Counted from the stretch's first letter, positions 1 to 9,061 are shown. The stretch: DNA of 64,000 nucleotides from Massilia alkalitolerans DSM 17462 (GCF_000427785.1 NZ_ATYR01000022.1:42593-106592), one strand, 5' to 3'. Numbers and translations are program-made. The notes: generated from the sequence alone by a model not told the origin.

Positions 1-657
1 GCCGCCGACCGCCACCGCTTCATCGTGGTCTACCCGCTTGGCATCAAGCACGACTGGAACGTCGGCTTCGACATGCCCTACCTGGGCGGCAGCGACGATG
101 TCGGCTTCACCGAGGCCCTGCTCGAGAAACTCAAGAAGGACTACCGTGTCGACACGTCGCGGGTGTATGCGACCGGACTGTCGCGCGGCGGCTTCTTTGC
201 CCTGCGCCTGGCGGCCGAGCTGCCGCATGTATTCGCCGCGGTGGCCTCGGTGGGCGGACCGATGCCGGAACCGGTGGTCCAGCACCACACCAGGACGGGC
301 AAGCTCGGCGTGATGCTGATCCACGGCACGGCCGACGGGGTCGTGGCCTACGACGGCAAGGCGAGCGGCTACCTGTCGGCCATGGACAGCCATCGTTACT
401 GGATCAGGCGCAACGGACTCGAGGGCGCCCCCGAACAGCTGCGCAGCTTCAATGGCGACGCCAGCGACGGGACCGAGGTCGGCTACCGCGAACAGGGCAG
501 CGCGGACGTCCGCGTGGCCCTGGTGACGGTGAAGGACGGCGGCCATACCTGGCCCGGCGCCGATGCCTTCAATGTTGGTTTGCCGATCGGCAAGACCACG
601 CGCGATGTCGATGCGAACGAGCTCATCTGGCAATTCTTCACGAAGCACCGCCGCTGA
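1..657 (+). CDS. PHB-depolymerase-family esterase (5' end cut by window)
   Basis: The frame is open from base 1, so the N-terminus lies outside the window and the GTG at 25 is internal. The 218 visible residues look like the alpha/beta-hydrolase core of the LpqC / polyhydroxybutyrate depolymerase esterase group. The nucleophile motif G-L-S-R-G-G has its Ser codon at 181-183, an Asp follows in H-G-T-A-D, and the catalytic His sits in G-G-H-T-W-P-G near 544. Such enzymes are usually secreted and cleave short-chain polyhydroxyalkanoates or feruloyl/acetyl esters. The signal peptide cannot be seen here. Substrate is inference; the fold and triad are visible. Confidence 0.75.
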   Translation, partial: AADRHRFIVVYPLGIKHDWNVGFDMPYLGGSDDVGFTEALLEKLKKDYRVDTSRVYATGLSRGGFFALRLAAELPHVFAAVASVGGPMPEPVVQHHTRTGKLGVMLIHGTADGVVAYDGKASGYLSAMDSHRYWIRRNGLEGAPEQLRSFNGDASDGTEVGYREQGSADVRVALVTVKDGGHTWPGADAFNVGLPIGKTTRDVDANELIWQFFTKHRR

Positions 658-772
658 GTCCTGGATATGGTCGGCCTTGCAACTTGCCGTACCGGCCCCA
701 CCTGTCGTACAGGACGCGGCCAACATGGACGCCAATGTAAGATGTAATCGTTATGACAATAGGAGCGAACGT

Positions 773-1147
773 ATGCAAATCAACGTCAATACCGACCGTA
801 CCATCAGCAAAAGCCCGGGTCTGGAAGAACACGTGCAAACCATCGTGAACGGCGCCATCGGCCGTTTCAGCGATCACCTCACCAGTGTCGAGGTTCACCT
901 GAGCAATGAAAATCGCGAAAAACATGCCGACGGCGGAAATTCCTGCATGATGGAAGCGCGCGTACGCGGATACCAGCCGGTCGTCGTCCATGAGCACGCC
1001 GAAGAATTGCATCTGTCGATCAAGAATGCCGGCAGCAAGCTGGCGCGCGCCCTCGACAGCGCCCTGGGCCGCCTGCAGGACAAGAACAAGCATACGTCCC
1101 CGGTGATCGACGATCCGCTGGCGGACAAGCACCTGACCGACTCCTGA
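773..1147 (+). CDS. HPF/RaiA-type ribosome hibernation factor
   Basis: This 124-residue protein matches the sigma-54 modulation / HPF-RaiA family. It begins M-Q-I-N-V-N-T-D, has the conserved E-V-H-L strand, and the K-L-x-R-A-L-D helix near the end. Short members bind the 30S decoding region and hold ribosomes inactive in stationary phase or stress. The start is chosen because AGGAG (761-765) precedes ATG 773 at good spacing; an in-frame upstream extension has no ribosome-binding site. It lacks the long C-terminal dimerisation domain of long HPF. An intrinsic terminator follows closely, so it is probably a single-gene unit. Confidence 0.82.
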   Translation: MQINVNTDRTISKSPGLEEHVQTIVNGAIGRFSDHLTSVEVHLSNENREKHADGGNSCMMEARVRGYQPVVVHEHAEELHLSIKNAGSKLARALDSALGRLQDKNKHTSPVIDDPLADKHLTDS

Positions 1148-1160
1148 GCGCACTGCACGT

Positions 1161-1187
1161 ACGCCCTGCTCCTGGGCGTGCGTTTTT
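1161..1187 (+). terminator. Intrinsic terminator after the HPF gene
   Basis: Stem ACGCCC / GGGCGT around a 7-nt loop, followed after GCG by five T residues. It lies 13 bases past the HPF stop and touches the 3' end of the opposing gene. Confidence 0.75.
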
Positions 1188-1189
1188 AT

Positions 1190-2005
1190 TCAGGTAACAC
1201 CTTCCAGCATTGCCCGTACTTCACGCAAGTAGCGCAGGCCGGCCAGCGCGCGGCTGCCGTACCACGACATCATTTCCCCATCGACCAGGAACACCGGGAT
1301 GCCGAGCTGTTTCTCGAGCGCGTCCGCATGCGCCTCGGTAAAGCGGTAGGGCTCGGTGGACAGCAGCACGGCGTCGAGCCCGTCCACCAGCTGCGCCGAC
1401 CACTCGAAGCGCGGGTAGCGCGCCTCCCCCAGTTCCGGTACCTTCCAGCCCAGCTCGGCCAGCATGGCGGCGATATACGTGTCGTTCGACACGCTCATCC
1501 ACGGATCCTGCCAGATGCAGTACAGCACGGTACGCGCCGGCGCCGGCGGCAGTGCACGCAAGGCCGCGTATTCCTGCTCGAAGGCGGCGCACCAGCGCTC
1601 CGCTGCCACTTGCGCGCCGAAGATGCCGCCCATCAGGCGCGCCAGCGCCAGGTTGTCGCCCGGGACCACCGGATGGGTGACGACGATGTGCGGCACGAAC
1701 TTCGCCAGTTCCTCCACCGTCGGCTTTTCGTTTTCGTCGATGTTGACCACCAGGTGGGTCGGCGCCAGCTTGCGGATCTTCTCGACGTTCACGTCCTTGG
1801 TGCCGCCGACCTTCGGAATCGCCTCCACCGCCTCGCGCGGATGGATGCAGAAGCCGGTACGGCCGACCAGTTGCCCTGCCAGGCCGAGCTCGCACAGGAG
1901 TTCGGTAATCGAAGGCACCAGCGACACGATGCGGGCCCCGGGTGCGGGACGGTGTTGGTGGCCAAGCGCGTCGACCAGGTGGGCAGGATGTGTCATGGCC
2001 GCCAT
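1190..2005 (-). CDS. BtuF-like cobalamin-binding / helical-backbone metal receptor protein
   Basis: About 271 residues with the class III periplasmic-binding fold signature R-I-V-S-L-V-P-S-I-T-E-L near the N-terminus and a W-Y-G-S-R-A-L-A-G-L-R-Y end. Family members bind corrinoids or Fe complexes and feed ABC importers. No signal peptide is seen, and no btuC/btuD permease or ATPase is adjacent, so this may be one of the cytoplasmic-looking orphan members common in proteobacteria. ATG at 2005 or 1996 could be the start; neither has a strong ribosome-binding site. It is convergent with the HPF gene. Confidence 0.7.
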   Translation of the reverse strand: MAAMTHPAHLVDALGHQHRPAPGARIVSLVPSITELLCELGLAGQLVGRTGFCIHPREAVEAIPKVGGTKDVNVEKIRKLAPTHLVVNIDENEKPTVEELAKFVPHIVVTHPVVPGDNLALARLMGGIFGAQVAAERWCAAFEQEYAALRALPPAPARTVLYCIWQDPWMSVSNDTYIAAMLAELGWKVPELGEARYPRFEWSAQLVDGLDAVLLSTEPYRFTEAHADALEKQLGIPVFLVDGEMMSWYGSRALAGLRYLREVRAMLEGVT

Positions 2006-2119
2006 TTGACCACTGTTGTTTCTGGAACGCCAGCCCGCGCGCAGGAGTTGCAATGAGTTATCATGCCGTAAGGTAATGACATCAACATCCAGTTTCTTTT
2101 TTCCCGCTCGAGCAAGCTT

Positions 2120-3085
2120 TTGGATCCGATCGGCACCTTCGGTGCTTCCCCCTATACCACGCGCGACCTGCAGCTGTTCCGCGACGCCGACGATCCGGTC
2201 GTCTCGGCAGCGCTCGCCCCCTGCGCGGTGATCCGGGTGGCGGCCGGCCGCCGGGTCGAGGACGGACTGCGCGCCCGCCTGTACATCGTGTTGTCGGGCA
2301 TGCTGGAGGTGGCGCCGGACGCCCATAGCGGCAGCGAGGACAGCGGCACCACGCGCGTGCTGCCGGGCGAAAGCGTGGGCGAGCAGGCCGTGCTGGACGA
2401 CGCCGTCAACCTGGCCGCGATGACCGCACTGGAAGACTGCGAGCTGCTGGTCATCGAGCCGGAACTGGTGTGGCAGCTGATCGACCGTTCGAACGTGCTC
2501 GCGCGCAACCTGCTGCGCCTGCTGTCCTTCCGCGTGCGGGCGGCCAACGCCCAGCTCAAGCGGCGCCAGAAACTGGGCGAGTTCTACCGCCAGCTCTCGC
2601 TCAACGACGGCCTGACCGGCCTGTACAACCGCGCCTGGCTGGGCGAGATGCTGCCCAAGCTGGCGATGCGCGCGCGCCAGGACGGCAGCCCGCTGTCGGT
2701 CATCATGATCGACCTCGACCACTTCAAGCGCTTCAACGACACCCACGGCCACCTGGCGGGCGACGCCGCCTTGTCGAGCGCCGCCGGCGTGATCCGCGAA
2801 TCGCTGCGACCTTCGGACTTCGCGGTGCGCTATGGCGGCGAGGAACTGATGGCGGTATTGCCAGACACCCCGACCGCCCTGGCCGAGATGGTGGCCGAAC
2901 GCCTGGCCGAGCGCCTGCGCACGACCCTGGTCTTCCCCGACATGCGCCTGCCGCTGCCCCACGTCACCGGCTCGTTCGGCGTGGCCAGCCTGGCGCCGGG
3001 CGGCGACGAGCAGGACCTGATGGCGGCGGCCGACGCTGCCTTGTATCGTGCCAAACAGGCAGGCCGCGACCGCGTCAGCATCTAG
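2120..3085 (+). CDS. Diguanylate cyclase with N-terminal cyclic-nucleotide-binding domain
   Basis: Residues ~20-140 resemble a CRP-type cNMP-binding domain (L-Y-I-V-L-S-G-M-L-E-V, then P-G-E-S-V-G-E). Residues ~165-320 form a GGDEF domain. The active site is G-G-E-E-L at 239-243, and an inhibitory I-site R-P-S-D lies at 230-233, exactly five residues upstream, so product inhibition is expected. It should make c-di-GMP from GTP under control of a small ligand or nucleotide. The only in-frame start after the upstream stop (2069) is TTG 2120, which lacks a clear ribosome-binding site, so the start is uncertain. Confidence 0.85.
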   Translation: MDPIGTFGASPYTTRDLQLFRDADDPVVSAALAPCAVIRVAAGRRVEDGLRARLYIVLSGMLEVAPDAHSGSEDSGTTRVLPGESVGEQAVLDDAVNLAAMTALEDCELLVIEPELVWQLIDRSNVLARNLLRLLSFRVRAANAQLKRRQKLGEFYRQLSLNDGLTGLYNRAWLGEMLPKLAMRARQDGSPLSVIMIDLDHFKRFNDTHGHLAGDAALSSAAGVIRESLRPSDFAVRYGGEELMAVLPDTPTALAEMVAERLAERLRTTLVFPDMRLPLPHVTGSFGVASLAPGGDEQDLMAAADAALYRAKQAGRDRVSI

Positions 3086-3184
3086 TCACGCTTCCAGTCC
3101 TTTGGCTGACGCCGCGCCGATTCTGTGCCACCATGGCGCCTGCCCGCCCCCGACGGCGACACAAGAACAATACCTGAGCAATAC

Positions 3185-4633
3185 ATGAGCACGCATACCT
3201 TCCTCTGGCACGACTATGAAACCTTCGGCGCGACCCCGCGCCGCGACCGCCCGGCCCAGTTCGCCGCCATCCGCACCGATGCCGAGCTGAACGAGATCGG
3301 CGAGCCGATCATGCTGTACTGCCAGCCGGCGCCGGACTTCCTGCCCGACCCGCAATCCTGCCTGATCACCGGCATCACCCCGCAGCACTGCCTGGAACAT
3401 GGCGTGCCGGAACACGAATTCGCTCGCCAGATCGAAGCCGCCTTCAGCGAGCCCGGCACCATCGGCGTCGGCTACAACACGATCCGTTTCGACGACGAGG
3501 TCACGCGCCACCTGTTCTGGCGCAACCTGATCGACCCGTATGCGCGCGAGTGGCAGAACGGCTGCGGCCGCTGGGACCTGCTGGACGTGGTGCGCATGAC
3601 CTACGCATTGCGCCCGGACGGCATCGAATGGCCGCGCAAGGAAGACGGCAAGCCGAGCTTCCGCCTGGAAGACCTGACCAAAGCCAACGGCCTGGTCCAC
3701 GATGCCGCCCACGACGCGCTGTCGGACGTGCGCGCCACCATTGCCCTTGCCCGCCTCATCCGCTCGAAGCAGCCCAAGCTGTTCGACTTCTGCCTGGAAC
3801 TGCGCCGCAAGGAGCGGGTGGCCGCCGAGATGGGCCTGCACCTCGACCCGGGCCAGCGCCAGCCCTTCCTGCACGTGTCCGGCATGTTTCCGGTCGAGCA
3901 CGGCTGCCTGGGCCTGGTCTGGCCGCTGGCCCAGCACCCGACCAACAAGAACGAGATCCTGGTCTGGGACTGCCGTCACGACCCGTCCGAGCTGTTCGAG
4001 CTCGACGTCGAGACAATCCGCACCCGCCTGTTCACCCGCAGCGCCGAGATGCCGGAAGGGATGACGCGCCTGCCGATCAAGAGCGTGCACCTGAACAAGT
4101 CACCGATGCTGGTCGGGAACCTCAAGACCCTGCAGCCCGCCATGGCGGCGCGCTGGAACATCGACGTCGAGCAGGCACGCGCGCACGCGGCGCTGGCCGC
4201 GGGCGGGCGCAACATGAGCGCGATCTGGGCCGAGGTGTTCAAGAAGCCGGCCGCGGGCGGCGTGGTGGACGTCGACGAGGACCTGTACGGCGGCTTCGTC
4301 GGCAACGGCGACCGCCGCAAGCTGGAATCGCTGCGTCAGGAAAAGCCGCAAGCGCTGGCCGCCATGCGGCCCTCGTTCGAGGACGAACGCCTGGGCGAGC
4401 TGTTCTTCCGCTACCGCGCACGCAACTTCCCCGACACCCTGTCGGAAGACGAACGCGAACTGTGGGAGGCGCACCGGGCGGCGCGGCTGTTCGAGGGCGC
4501 TTCCAGGGCGCGCACCGTCGACCAGCTGTTCATGGAGATCGACGCGCTGTCCGAGAATGCAGACGAGCGCGCGGAGGAAATCCTCGGCGCGCTGTATGAC
4601 TATGCGGAGACGATTGCGCCGAGCAGGTATTGA
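3185..4633 (+). CDS. sbcB: Exodeoxyribonuclease I
   Basis: 482 residues, close to the ~475 of E. coli ExoI. The DEDD exonuclease motif I D-Y-E-T-F-G gives D10 and E12. Motif III H-D-A-L-S-D has H176 and D181. The rest matches the SH3-like and helical domains that make the enzyme processive on single-stranded DNA 3' ends. It acts in mismatch repair and recombination. ATG 3185 is preferred because M-S-T-H-T-F-L-W-H-D places the catalytic Asp as in the family; longer in-frame starts lack support. It is convergent with pyrF with only 15 bases between. Confidence 0.95.
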   Translation: MSTHTFLWHDYETFGATPRRDRPAQFAAIRTDAELNEIGEPIMLYCQPAPDFLPDPQSCLITGITPQHCLEHGVPEHEFARQIEAAFSEPGTIGVGYNTIRFDDEVTRHLFWRNLIDPYAREWQNGCGRWDLLDVVRMTYALRPDGIEWPRKEDGKPSFRLEDLTKANGLVHDAAHDALSDVRATIALARLIRSKQPKLFDFCLELRRKERVAAEMGLHLDPGQRQPFLHVSGMFPVEHGCLGLVWPLAQHPTNKNEILVWDCRHDPSELFELDVETIRTRLFTRSAEMPEGMTRLPIKSVHLNKSPMLVGNLKTLQPAMAARWNIDVEQARAHAALAAGGRNMSAIWAEVFKKPAAGGVVDVDEDLYGGFVGNGDRRKLESLRQEKPQALAAMRPSFEDERLGELFFRYRARNFPDTLSEDERELWEAHRAARLFEGASRARTVDQLFMEIDALSENADERAEEILGALYDYAETIAPSRY

Positions 4634-4648
4634 GGCTGGGGGACGCCC

Positions 4649-5470
4649 TTAGCCCCGCGCCGCATTGATCGCGTCGCGCGTCTCCATCGCCACCCTGCGC
4701 GCCGCTGCGGCGAAATCCTCGCCCGCCTGCGGCGCCGCATACAGGATCGCGCGCGAGGAATTGATCATCATCCCGGCGCCGTTCGCGGTACGCCCGGCCT
4801 GCACGGTCGCTTCCACGTCCCCGCCCTGCGCGCCCACGCCCGGAATCAGGAGCGGCATGTCGCCCACCAGCTTGCGCACCTGCGCGATCTCTTCCGGGAA
4901 GGTCGCCCCCACCACCAGCGCCAGCTGGCCGTTGCGGTTCCACTTCTCGGCCACCAGCTGGGCCACGTGCTGGTACAGCGGGCGTCCGCCCACGTCCAGG
5001 AACTGCAGGTCCGAGCCGCCCGCGTTCGAGGTGCGGCACAGCACGATCACGCCGCGGTCGGCCCACTCCAGGTAGGGCTCGACCGAGTCGAAGCCCATGT
5101 AGGGGCTGACCGTGACCGCGTCGGCGCCGTAGCGCTCGAAGGCTTCGCGCGCGTACTGGTGGGCGGTGGCGCCGATGTCGCCGCGCTTGGCATCCAGCAC
5201 CAGCGGAATGTGCGGGTATTGCTCGCGCAGGTAGCGGCAGATTTCCTCCAGCTGCGCTTCGGCGCCCAGCGCCGCGAAGTAGGCGATCTGCGGCTTGAAG
5301 GCGCAGGCCAGGTCGGCGGTCGCGTCGATGATCGCCTTGCAGAATTGGACGATGCCGTCCGGCTGGCCTTGCAGCTGCGCGGGGAAGCGCGCCAGGTCCG
5401 GGTCGAGCCCGACGCACAGCAGGGAATTGTTGCGGGTCCATGCTGCGGAAAGTTTATCGATGAAAGTCAT
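4649..5470 (-). CDS. pyrF: Orotidine 5'-phosphate decarboxylase
   Basis: 273 residues of the longer type-2 PyrF subfamily. The catalytic loop L-D-A-K-R-G-D-I-G has Lys95 and Asp98. The phosphate-binding P-G-V-G-A-Q-G-G lies near the C-terminus. It decarboxylates OMP to UMP, the last step of de novo pyrimidine synthesis. The start at 5470 has an AGAGG-type ribosome-binding site; a longer in-frame N-terminus to 5626 does not resemble the family. It is divergent from the lemA operon, sharing a ~150-bp control region. Confidence 0.95.
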   Translation of the reverse strand: MTFIDKLSAAWTRNNSLLCVGLDPDLARFPAQLQGQPDGIVQFCKAIIDATADLACAFKPQIAYFAALGAEAQLEEICRYLREQYPHIPLVLDAKRGDIGATAHQYAREAFERYGADAVTVSPYMGFDSVEPYLEWADRGVIVLCRTSNAGGSDLQFLDVGGRPLYQHVAQLVAEKWNRNGQLALVVGATFPEEIAQVRKLVGDMPLLIPGVGAQGGDVEATVQAGRTANGAGMMINSSRAILYAAPQAGEDFAAAARRVAMETRDAINAARG

Positions 5471-5624
5471 CCGGGCCTCTTGTATGTCAGTTATTGCGAA
5501 CCCAATATTGTACCGCCAGCCGTGGCGCTGGACGGGTGCAGCCTGGGTTTGGCCCCGGACGATGCGCCAAAATATCTTTACATCATGTATATTTTGACCA
5601 TTCGACAATAGCCATGGAACGAAC

Positions 5625-6236
5625 ATGACATCTACCCTCTTCTCGCGCTGGACCCGAACCCTGGCCGTGGCCGTCCTGACCGGTACACTGCTGTCCGGCT
5701 GCGGCTACAACGAGTTCCAGACCAAGGACGAGGCAACCATCGCCGCCTGGGGCGAAGTGGTCAACCAGTACCAGCGCCGCGCCGACCTGATCCCGAACCT
5801 GGTCAACACCGTCAAGGGCTATGCCTCGCACGAGCGCGAGACGCTCGAGGCCGTCACCCGGGCCCGCGCCGCCGCGACCAGCTTCCAGATCACGCCCGAA
5901 GTCCTGAACGACCCGGCCGCGTTCAACAAATTCCAGCAGGTGCAGGGCGAGCTGTCCGGCGCGCTGTCGCGCCTGATGGTCGTGGCCGAGAAATACCCGG
6001 ACCTGAAGGCCGACACCAGTTTCCGCGACCTGCAGTCGCAGCTGGAAGGCACCGAGAACCGCATCACGGTCGCACGCCAGCGCTACATCGCCTCGGTGCA
6101 GGACTATAACGTCACCGTGCGCAAGTTCCCGACCAACCTGACGGCGATGGTGTTCGGCTACGAGACCAAGCCCTCGTTCACGGTCGAGAACGAAAAGGCG
6201 ATCTCGACGGCGCCGACGGTCGACTTCGGCAAATAA
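5625..6236 (+). CDS. lemA: LemA family lipoprotein
   Basis: 203 residues. A signal segment ends in the lipobox L-L-S-G-C, making Cys26 the probable lipidated residue. It then carries the LemA signature (N-Q-Y-Q-R-R-A-D-L-I-P-N-L-V-N-T-V) and the terminal V-R-K-F-P motif. LemA proteins are coiled-coil envelope proteins of unclear function that nearly always sit next to TPM-domain proteins, as here: the next gene starts 3 bases after this stop. It is first in a three-gene operon. Confidence 0.9.
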   Translation: MTSTLFSRWTRTLAVAVLTGTLLSGCGYNEFQTKDEATIAAWGEVVNQYQRRADLIPNLVNTVKGYASHERETLEAVTRARAAATSFQITPEVLNDPAAFNKFQQVQGELSGALSRLMVVAEKYPDLKADTSFRDLQSQLEGTENRITVARQRYIASVQDYNVTVRKFPTNLTAMVFGYETKPSFTVENEKAISTAPTVDFGK

Positions 6237-6239
6237 GCG

Positions 6240-7094
6240 ATGCACGCGCCGACCGGAGCCGGTTTCCTTCGTTGCCTGTGGGCCCTGCTGCTGGCTTTTG
6301 TGCTTGCAGCACCCGCCTTCGCCCAGCTCAAGCCGGTACCCGCGCTGACCGGGCGCGTGGTCGACGAAGCCGGCATGCTCGACGCCAGCCAGCGCGAGCG
6401 GCTCACGGCGGTGCTGGCCGACTACGAGGCGCGCACCGGAAGCCAGATCGCGGTGCTGCTGGTCAAATCGACCGAACCCGAAGCGATCGAGCAGTTCAGC
6501 ATCCGCGTCACCGACGCCTGGAAGCTGGGCCGCAAGGGCATCGACGACGGCGTGCTGCTGATGGTGGCGCGCGACAACCCGAGTTCGCTGCGCCGGCTGC
6601 GCATCGAGGCCGGGCGCGGCGTGCAGGGCGTGCTGACGGACGCCCAGTCGAAACGCATCCTGCAAGACGTGATCGCGCCGCACTTCCGGCAGAACCATTA
6701 TTACGAAGGCCTGGTGGCCGGCGTCGGCGCCATCGCGACGCTGCTGAACAAGGAAAGCTTCCCTGCCCCGGCGCAGCAGCCGGCGCCACAGCGTCAAGTG
6801 CAGGTCGACAGCGGCGCCGGGTTTTCGCTGTTCGGTATCATTCCCCTCCTGATCGGCTTTTTCCTGCTGCGTTCGATCTTCCGTCCGCGCCGCAGCCGGC
6901 TCTCGCCGCACCATTGGGGCCACCGCCGCAGCAGCGGCCTGGGCGATGTCGCGACCGGCATCATCCTCGGCAACATCATGAGCGGCATGGGACGCGGCGG
7001 CGGCTTCGGTGGCGGCGGAGGCGGATTCGGTGGCGGCGGATTTTCCGGCGGCGGGGGCAGCTTCGACGGCGGCGGCGCCTCGGGAGACTGGTAA
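6240..7094 (+). CDS. YgcG-type TPM-domain membrane protein with Gly-rich tail
   Basis: 284 residues. A signal peptide (cleavage probably after A-F-A, residue 28) leads into a TPM domain (V-V-D-E-A-G-M-L-D ... G-I-D-D-G-V-L-L-M-V-A). A single membrane segment follows at ~195-215, then a basic stretch and a tail of Gly/Ser/Phe repeats. The domain was named from plant TLP18.3, Psb32 and MOLO-1; phosphatase activity was reported for some members. It is encoded between LemA and a second TPM protein and is probably displayed in the periplasm beside LemA. Confidence 0.88.
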   Translation: MHAPTGAGFLRCLWALLLAFVLAAPAFAQLKPVPALTGRVVDEAGMLDASQRERLTAVLADYEARTGSQIAVLLVKSTEPEAIEQFSIRVTDAWKLGRKGIDDGVLLMVARDNPSSLRRLRIEAGRGVQGVLTDAQSKRILQDVIAPHFRQNHYYEGLVAGVGAIATLLNKESFPAPAQQPAPQRQVQVDSGAGFSLFGIIPLLIGFFLLRSIFRPRRSRLSPHHWGHRRSSGLGDVATGIILGNIMSGMGRGGGFGGGGGGFGGGGFSGGGGSFDGGGASGDW

Positions 7095-7603
7095 TGGGAT
7101 TCAAGCAACGCATCAAACGCGCCTGGCGCCACCTGCGCAGCAGCGAAGGCGAGGCCAAGCGCGCCTTCCCGGAAGCCACGCTCAGCGCGATCAGCGAGGC
7201 GATCACCGCCGGCGAGCAGACCCACCGCGGCGAAGTGCGGCTGATCGTCGAAAAGGGTCTGCCCTTCGACGACGCCTGGGACGGCGTCAGCAACCGTCAG
7301 CGCGCGCTGGCCCTGTTCGCCGACTACGGCGTGTGGGACACCGAGGACAATTGTGGTGTGCTCATCTACATCAACCTGGCCGAGCACAAGGTGGATATCG
7401 TGGCCGACCGCGGCATCGACCGCAAGATCGACAGCGCTACCTGGCAGGGGGTGTGCCGCACCATGACGGACGGCTTCAGGCAAGGCAGCTTCCACGACGC
7501 GACCCTGGCCGCCATCGGGCAGGTCAACGAGCTGCTGCGCCAGCACTTCCCGGCCAACGGCAGCCGCGCCAACGAGTTGCCGGACAAACCGCTGATGCTC
7601 TGA
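7094..7603 (+). CDS. Second TPM-domain protein of the lemA operon
   Basis: 169 residues without a signal peptide. The TPM core is recognisable (V-S-N-R-Q-R-A-L-A-L-F, D-N-C-G-V-L-I-Y-I-N, D-I-V-A-D-R-G-I-D), and the N-terminus is basic. The ATG at 7094 overlaps the TAA of the preceding gene by one base, so translation is probably coupled. With no export signal or membrane segment it should sit on the cytoplasmic side, unlike its upstream neighbour. Precise role unknown. Confidence 0.85.
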   Translation: MGFKQRIKRAWRHLRSSEGEAKRAFPEATLSAISEAITAGEQTHRGEVRLIVEKGLPFDDAWDGVSNRQRALALFADYGVWDTEDNCGVLIYINLAEHKVDIVADRGIDRKIDSATWQGVCRTMTDGFRQGSFHDATLAAIGQVNELLRQHFPANGSRANELPDKPLML

Positions 7604-7669
7604 GCATTCCTTTGATGCCGCGCTGTCGCCGACGACGGCGCGGACTTATCATGGGCAGCCACGCACTTC

Positions 7670-8227
7670 ATGCAGCGCCCCATGGCCCACCGGATCACGA
7701 CCATCCCGCCACGACTGGCTTGCTGGCGCGACAGCCTCGAACGTCGGCGCTACCGCAGTGCGCTTGCGCTGGGTGCATGCCTGGGCCTCGCGGGAACGCT
7801 CTGCGCACTCTGTGTGTCCGCGCTCGTGCTGCAGTTTCTCCCTCCGGAGCTATGGGGACATTCCGCTGCTGCCGGTCTCGCCCGGCTTACTCCGGTCGGC
7901 GTCTTCCTGGCGGGCGTCATCTATGCCCCCATCATTGAAACCGTGCTCGGCCAGGTCCTGCCGATTGAAGCCGCGCACCGCCTCGGCGCGCCGCCCGTCG
8001 CCTGTGTCCTGCTGAGCGCGCTGGTGTTCGCCTACGGCCACTACCTGAACGGCGGGCTAGCCCACGGGATGACGACCTTCTTCGGCGGGATGATCTTTGC
8101 CTGCGCCTACGTGAACATGCGCTGGGCCGGCATCGCGCCGGCCGCCCTGACTGCGGCGACGGCGCACGCCGTGCAGAACGGAACGGTCCTGTTCGTCATC
8201 GCGCCCCTGTTTCCGGAATGGGCATAG
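7670..8227 (+). CDS. CPBP-like (Rce1/Abi) membrane protein with altered motif 1
   Basis: 185 residues with at least four hydrophobic segments. Conserved CPBP features are F120-x3-H124 (F-A-Y-G-H) and H166-x3-N170 (H-A-V-Q-N). Motif 1, normally EExxxR, here reads E90-T-V-L-G-Q, so the second Glu and the Arg are missing. CPBP proteins are glutamate-type intramembrane proteases or immunity proteins; with motif 1 degraded, activity is doubtful. ATG 7670 or 7682 may be the start. It stands alone between the lemA operon and an SDR gene. Confidence 0.6.
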   Translation: MQRPMAHRITTIPPRLACWRDSLERRRYRSALALGACLGLAGTLCALCVSALVLQFLPPELWGHSAAAGLARLTPVGVFLAGVIYAPIIETVLGQVLPIEAAHRLGAPPVACVLLSALVFAYGHYLNGGLAHGMTTFFGGMIFACAYVNMRWAGIAPAALTAATAHAVQNGTVLFVIAPLFPEWA

Positions 8228-8296
8228 GCAGCGACAAAACGCTGGCGCCGTTCGCGGGCTGGATACAATGACGGCTTTACAAGCAAGGATGCCGCC

Positions 8297-9061
8297 ATGA
8301 GACTAGCCGACAAGACAGCCATCGTAACGGGCGCCAGCCAGGGCATCGGCCTGGCCTGCGCCACGCGCCTGGTGCAGGAAGGCGCGCGCGTCATGCTCGT
8401 CGACATCCGCCTCGAAGGCCGGGATGCCGCAGCCAGGCTCGGGGAAGCCGCCCGCTTCCACCAGGCCGACGTCAGCCTGAAGGCCGATGTCGATGCGATG
8501 ATCGCCGCCACCCTGGAGGCATTCGGGCAGGTCGACATCCTCGTCAACAATGCCGGCGTCACGCATGCGGCAGACTTCCTCGAGCTGGCGGAGGAAGACT
8601 TCGACCGCGTGCTGCGCATCAACCTGAAATCGATGTTCCTGTGCAGCCAGGCGGCGGCGCGCGAGATGGTGAAGCGCCAGACGGGCTGCATCATCAATAT
8701 GTCCAGCGTCAATGCCGAGCTGACCATCCCGAACCAGGTGCCGTATGTGGTCTCGAAAGGCGGCGTCAACCAGCTGACGCGCGTGGCCGCGATCAGCCTG
8801 GCGGAGCACGGCATTCGCGTCAACGCCATCGGCCCGGGCACGATTCTGACCGAACTGGCAAAGAAAGCGGTACTCGGCAGTCCGGAAGCGCGTCACACGA
8901 TCCTGTCGCGCACGCCGCTCGGACGCTGCGGCGAGCCCGAGGAAGTTGCGGCCGTCTGCGCCTTCCTGGCCAGCGACGACGCTTCTTACATCACGGGCCA
9001 GACCCTGTACGCGGACGGCGGCCGCATGGCGCTGAACTACACGGTACCCGTGCGCGAGTAA
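8297..9061 (+). CDS. Short-chain dehydrogenase/reductase (SDR)
   Basis: 254 residues, the classical SDR length. T-G-A-S-Q-G-I-G (11-18) binds NAD(P), N-N-A-G is at 84-87, catalytic Ser near 136-137, and Y150-V-V-S-K154 completes the active site. The acidic residue D36 after the second beta strand (L-V-D-I-R) suggests NAD rather than NADP preference. It ends with the usual T-G-Q-T-L-Y-A-D-G-G. An AAGGA ribosome-binding site precedes the ATG. Substrate cannot be told; sugar or polyol dehydrogenases have this architecture. Confidence 0.9.
   Translation: MRLADKTAIVTGASQGIGLACATRLVQEGARVMLVDIRLEGRDAAARLGEAARFHQADVSLKADVDAMIAATLEAFGQVDILVNNAGVTHAADFLELAEEDFDRVLRINLKSMFLCSQAAAREMVKRQTGCIINMSSVNAELTIPNQVPYVVSKGGVNQLTRVAAISLAEHGIRVNAIGPGTILTELAKKAVLGSPEARHTILSRTPLGRCGEPEEVAAVCAFLASDDASYITGQTLYADGGRMALNYTVPVRE

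Noticed and set aside
1190..2962. 590-residue minus-strand frame covering the BtuF-like and cyclase genes
   Set aside because: Only the last ~270 residues match a family; the front part is the antisense of the cyclase gene and is rich in His/Gln/Arg typical of a shadow frame.
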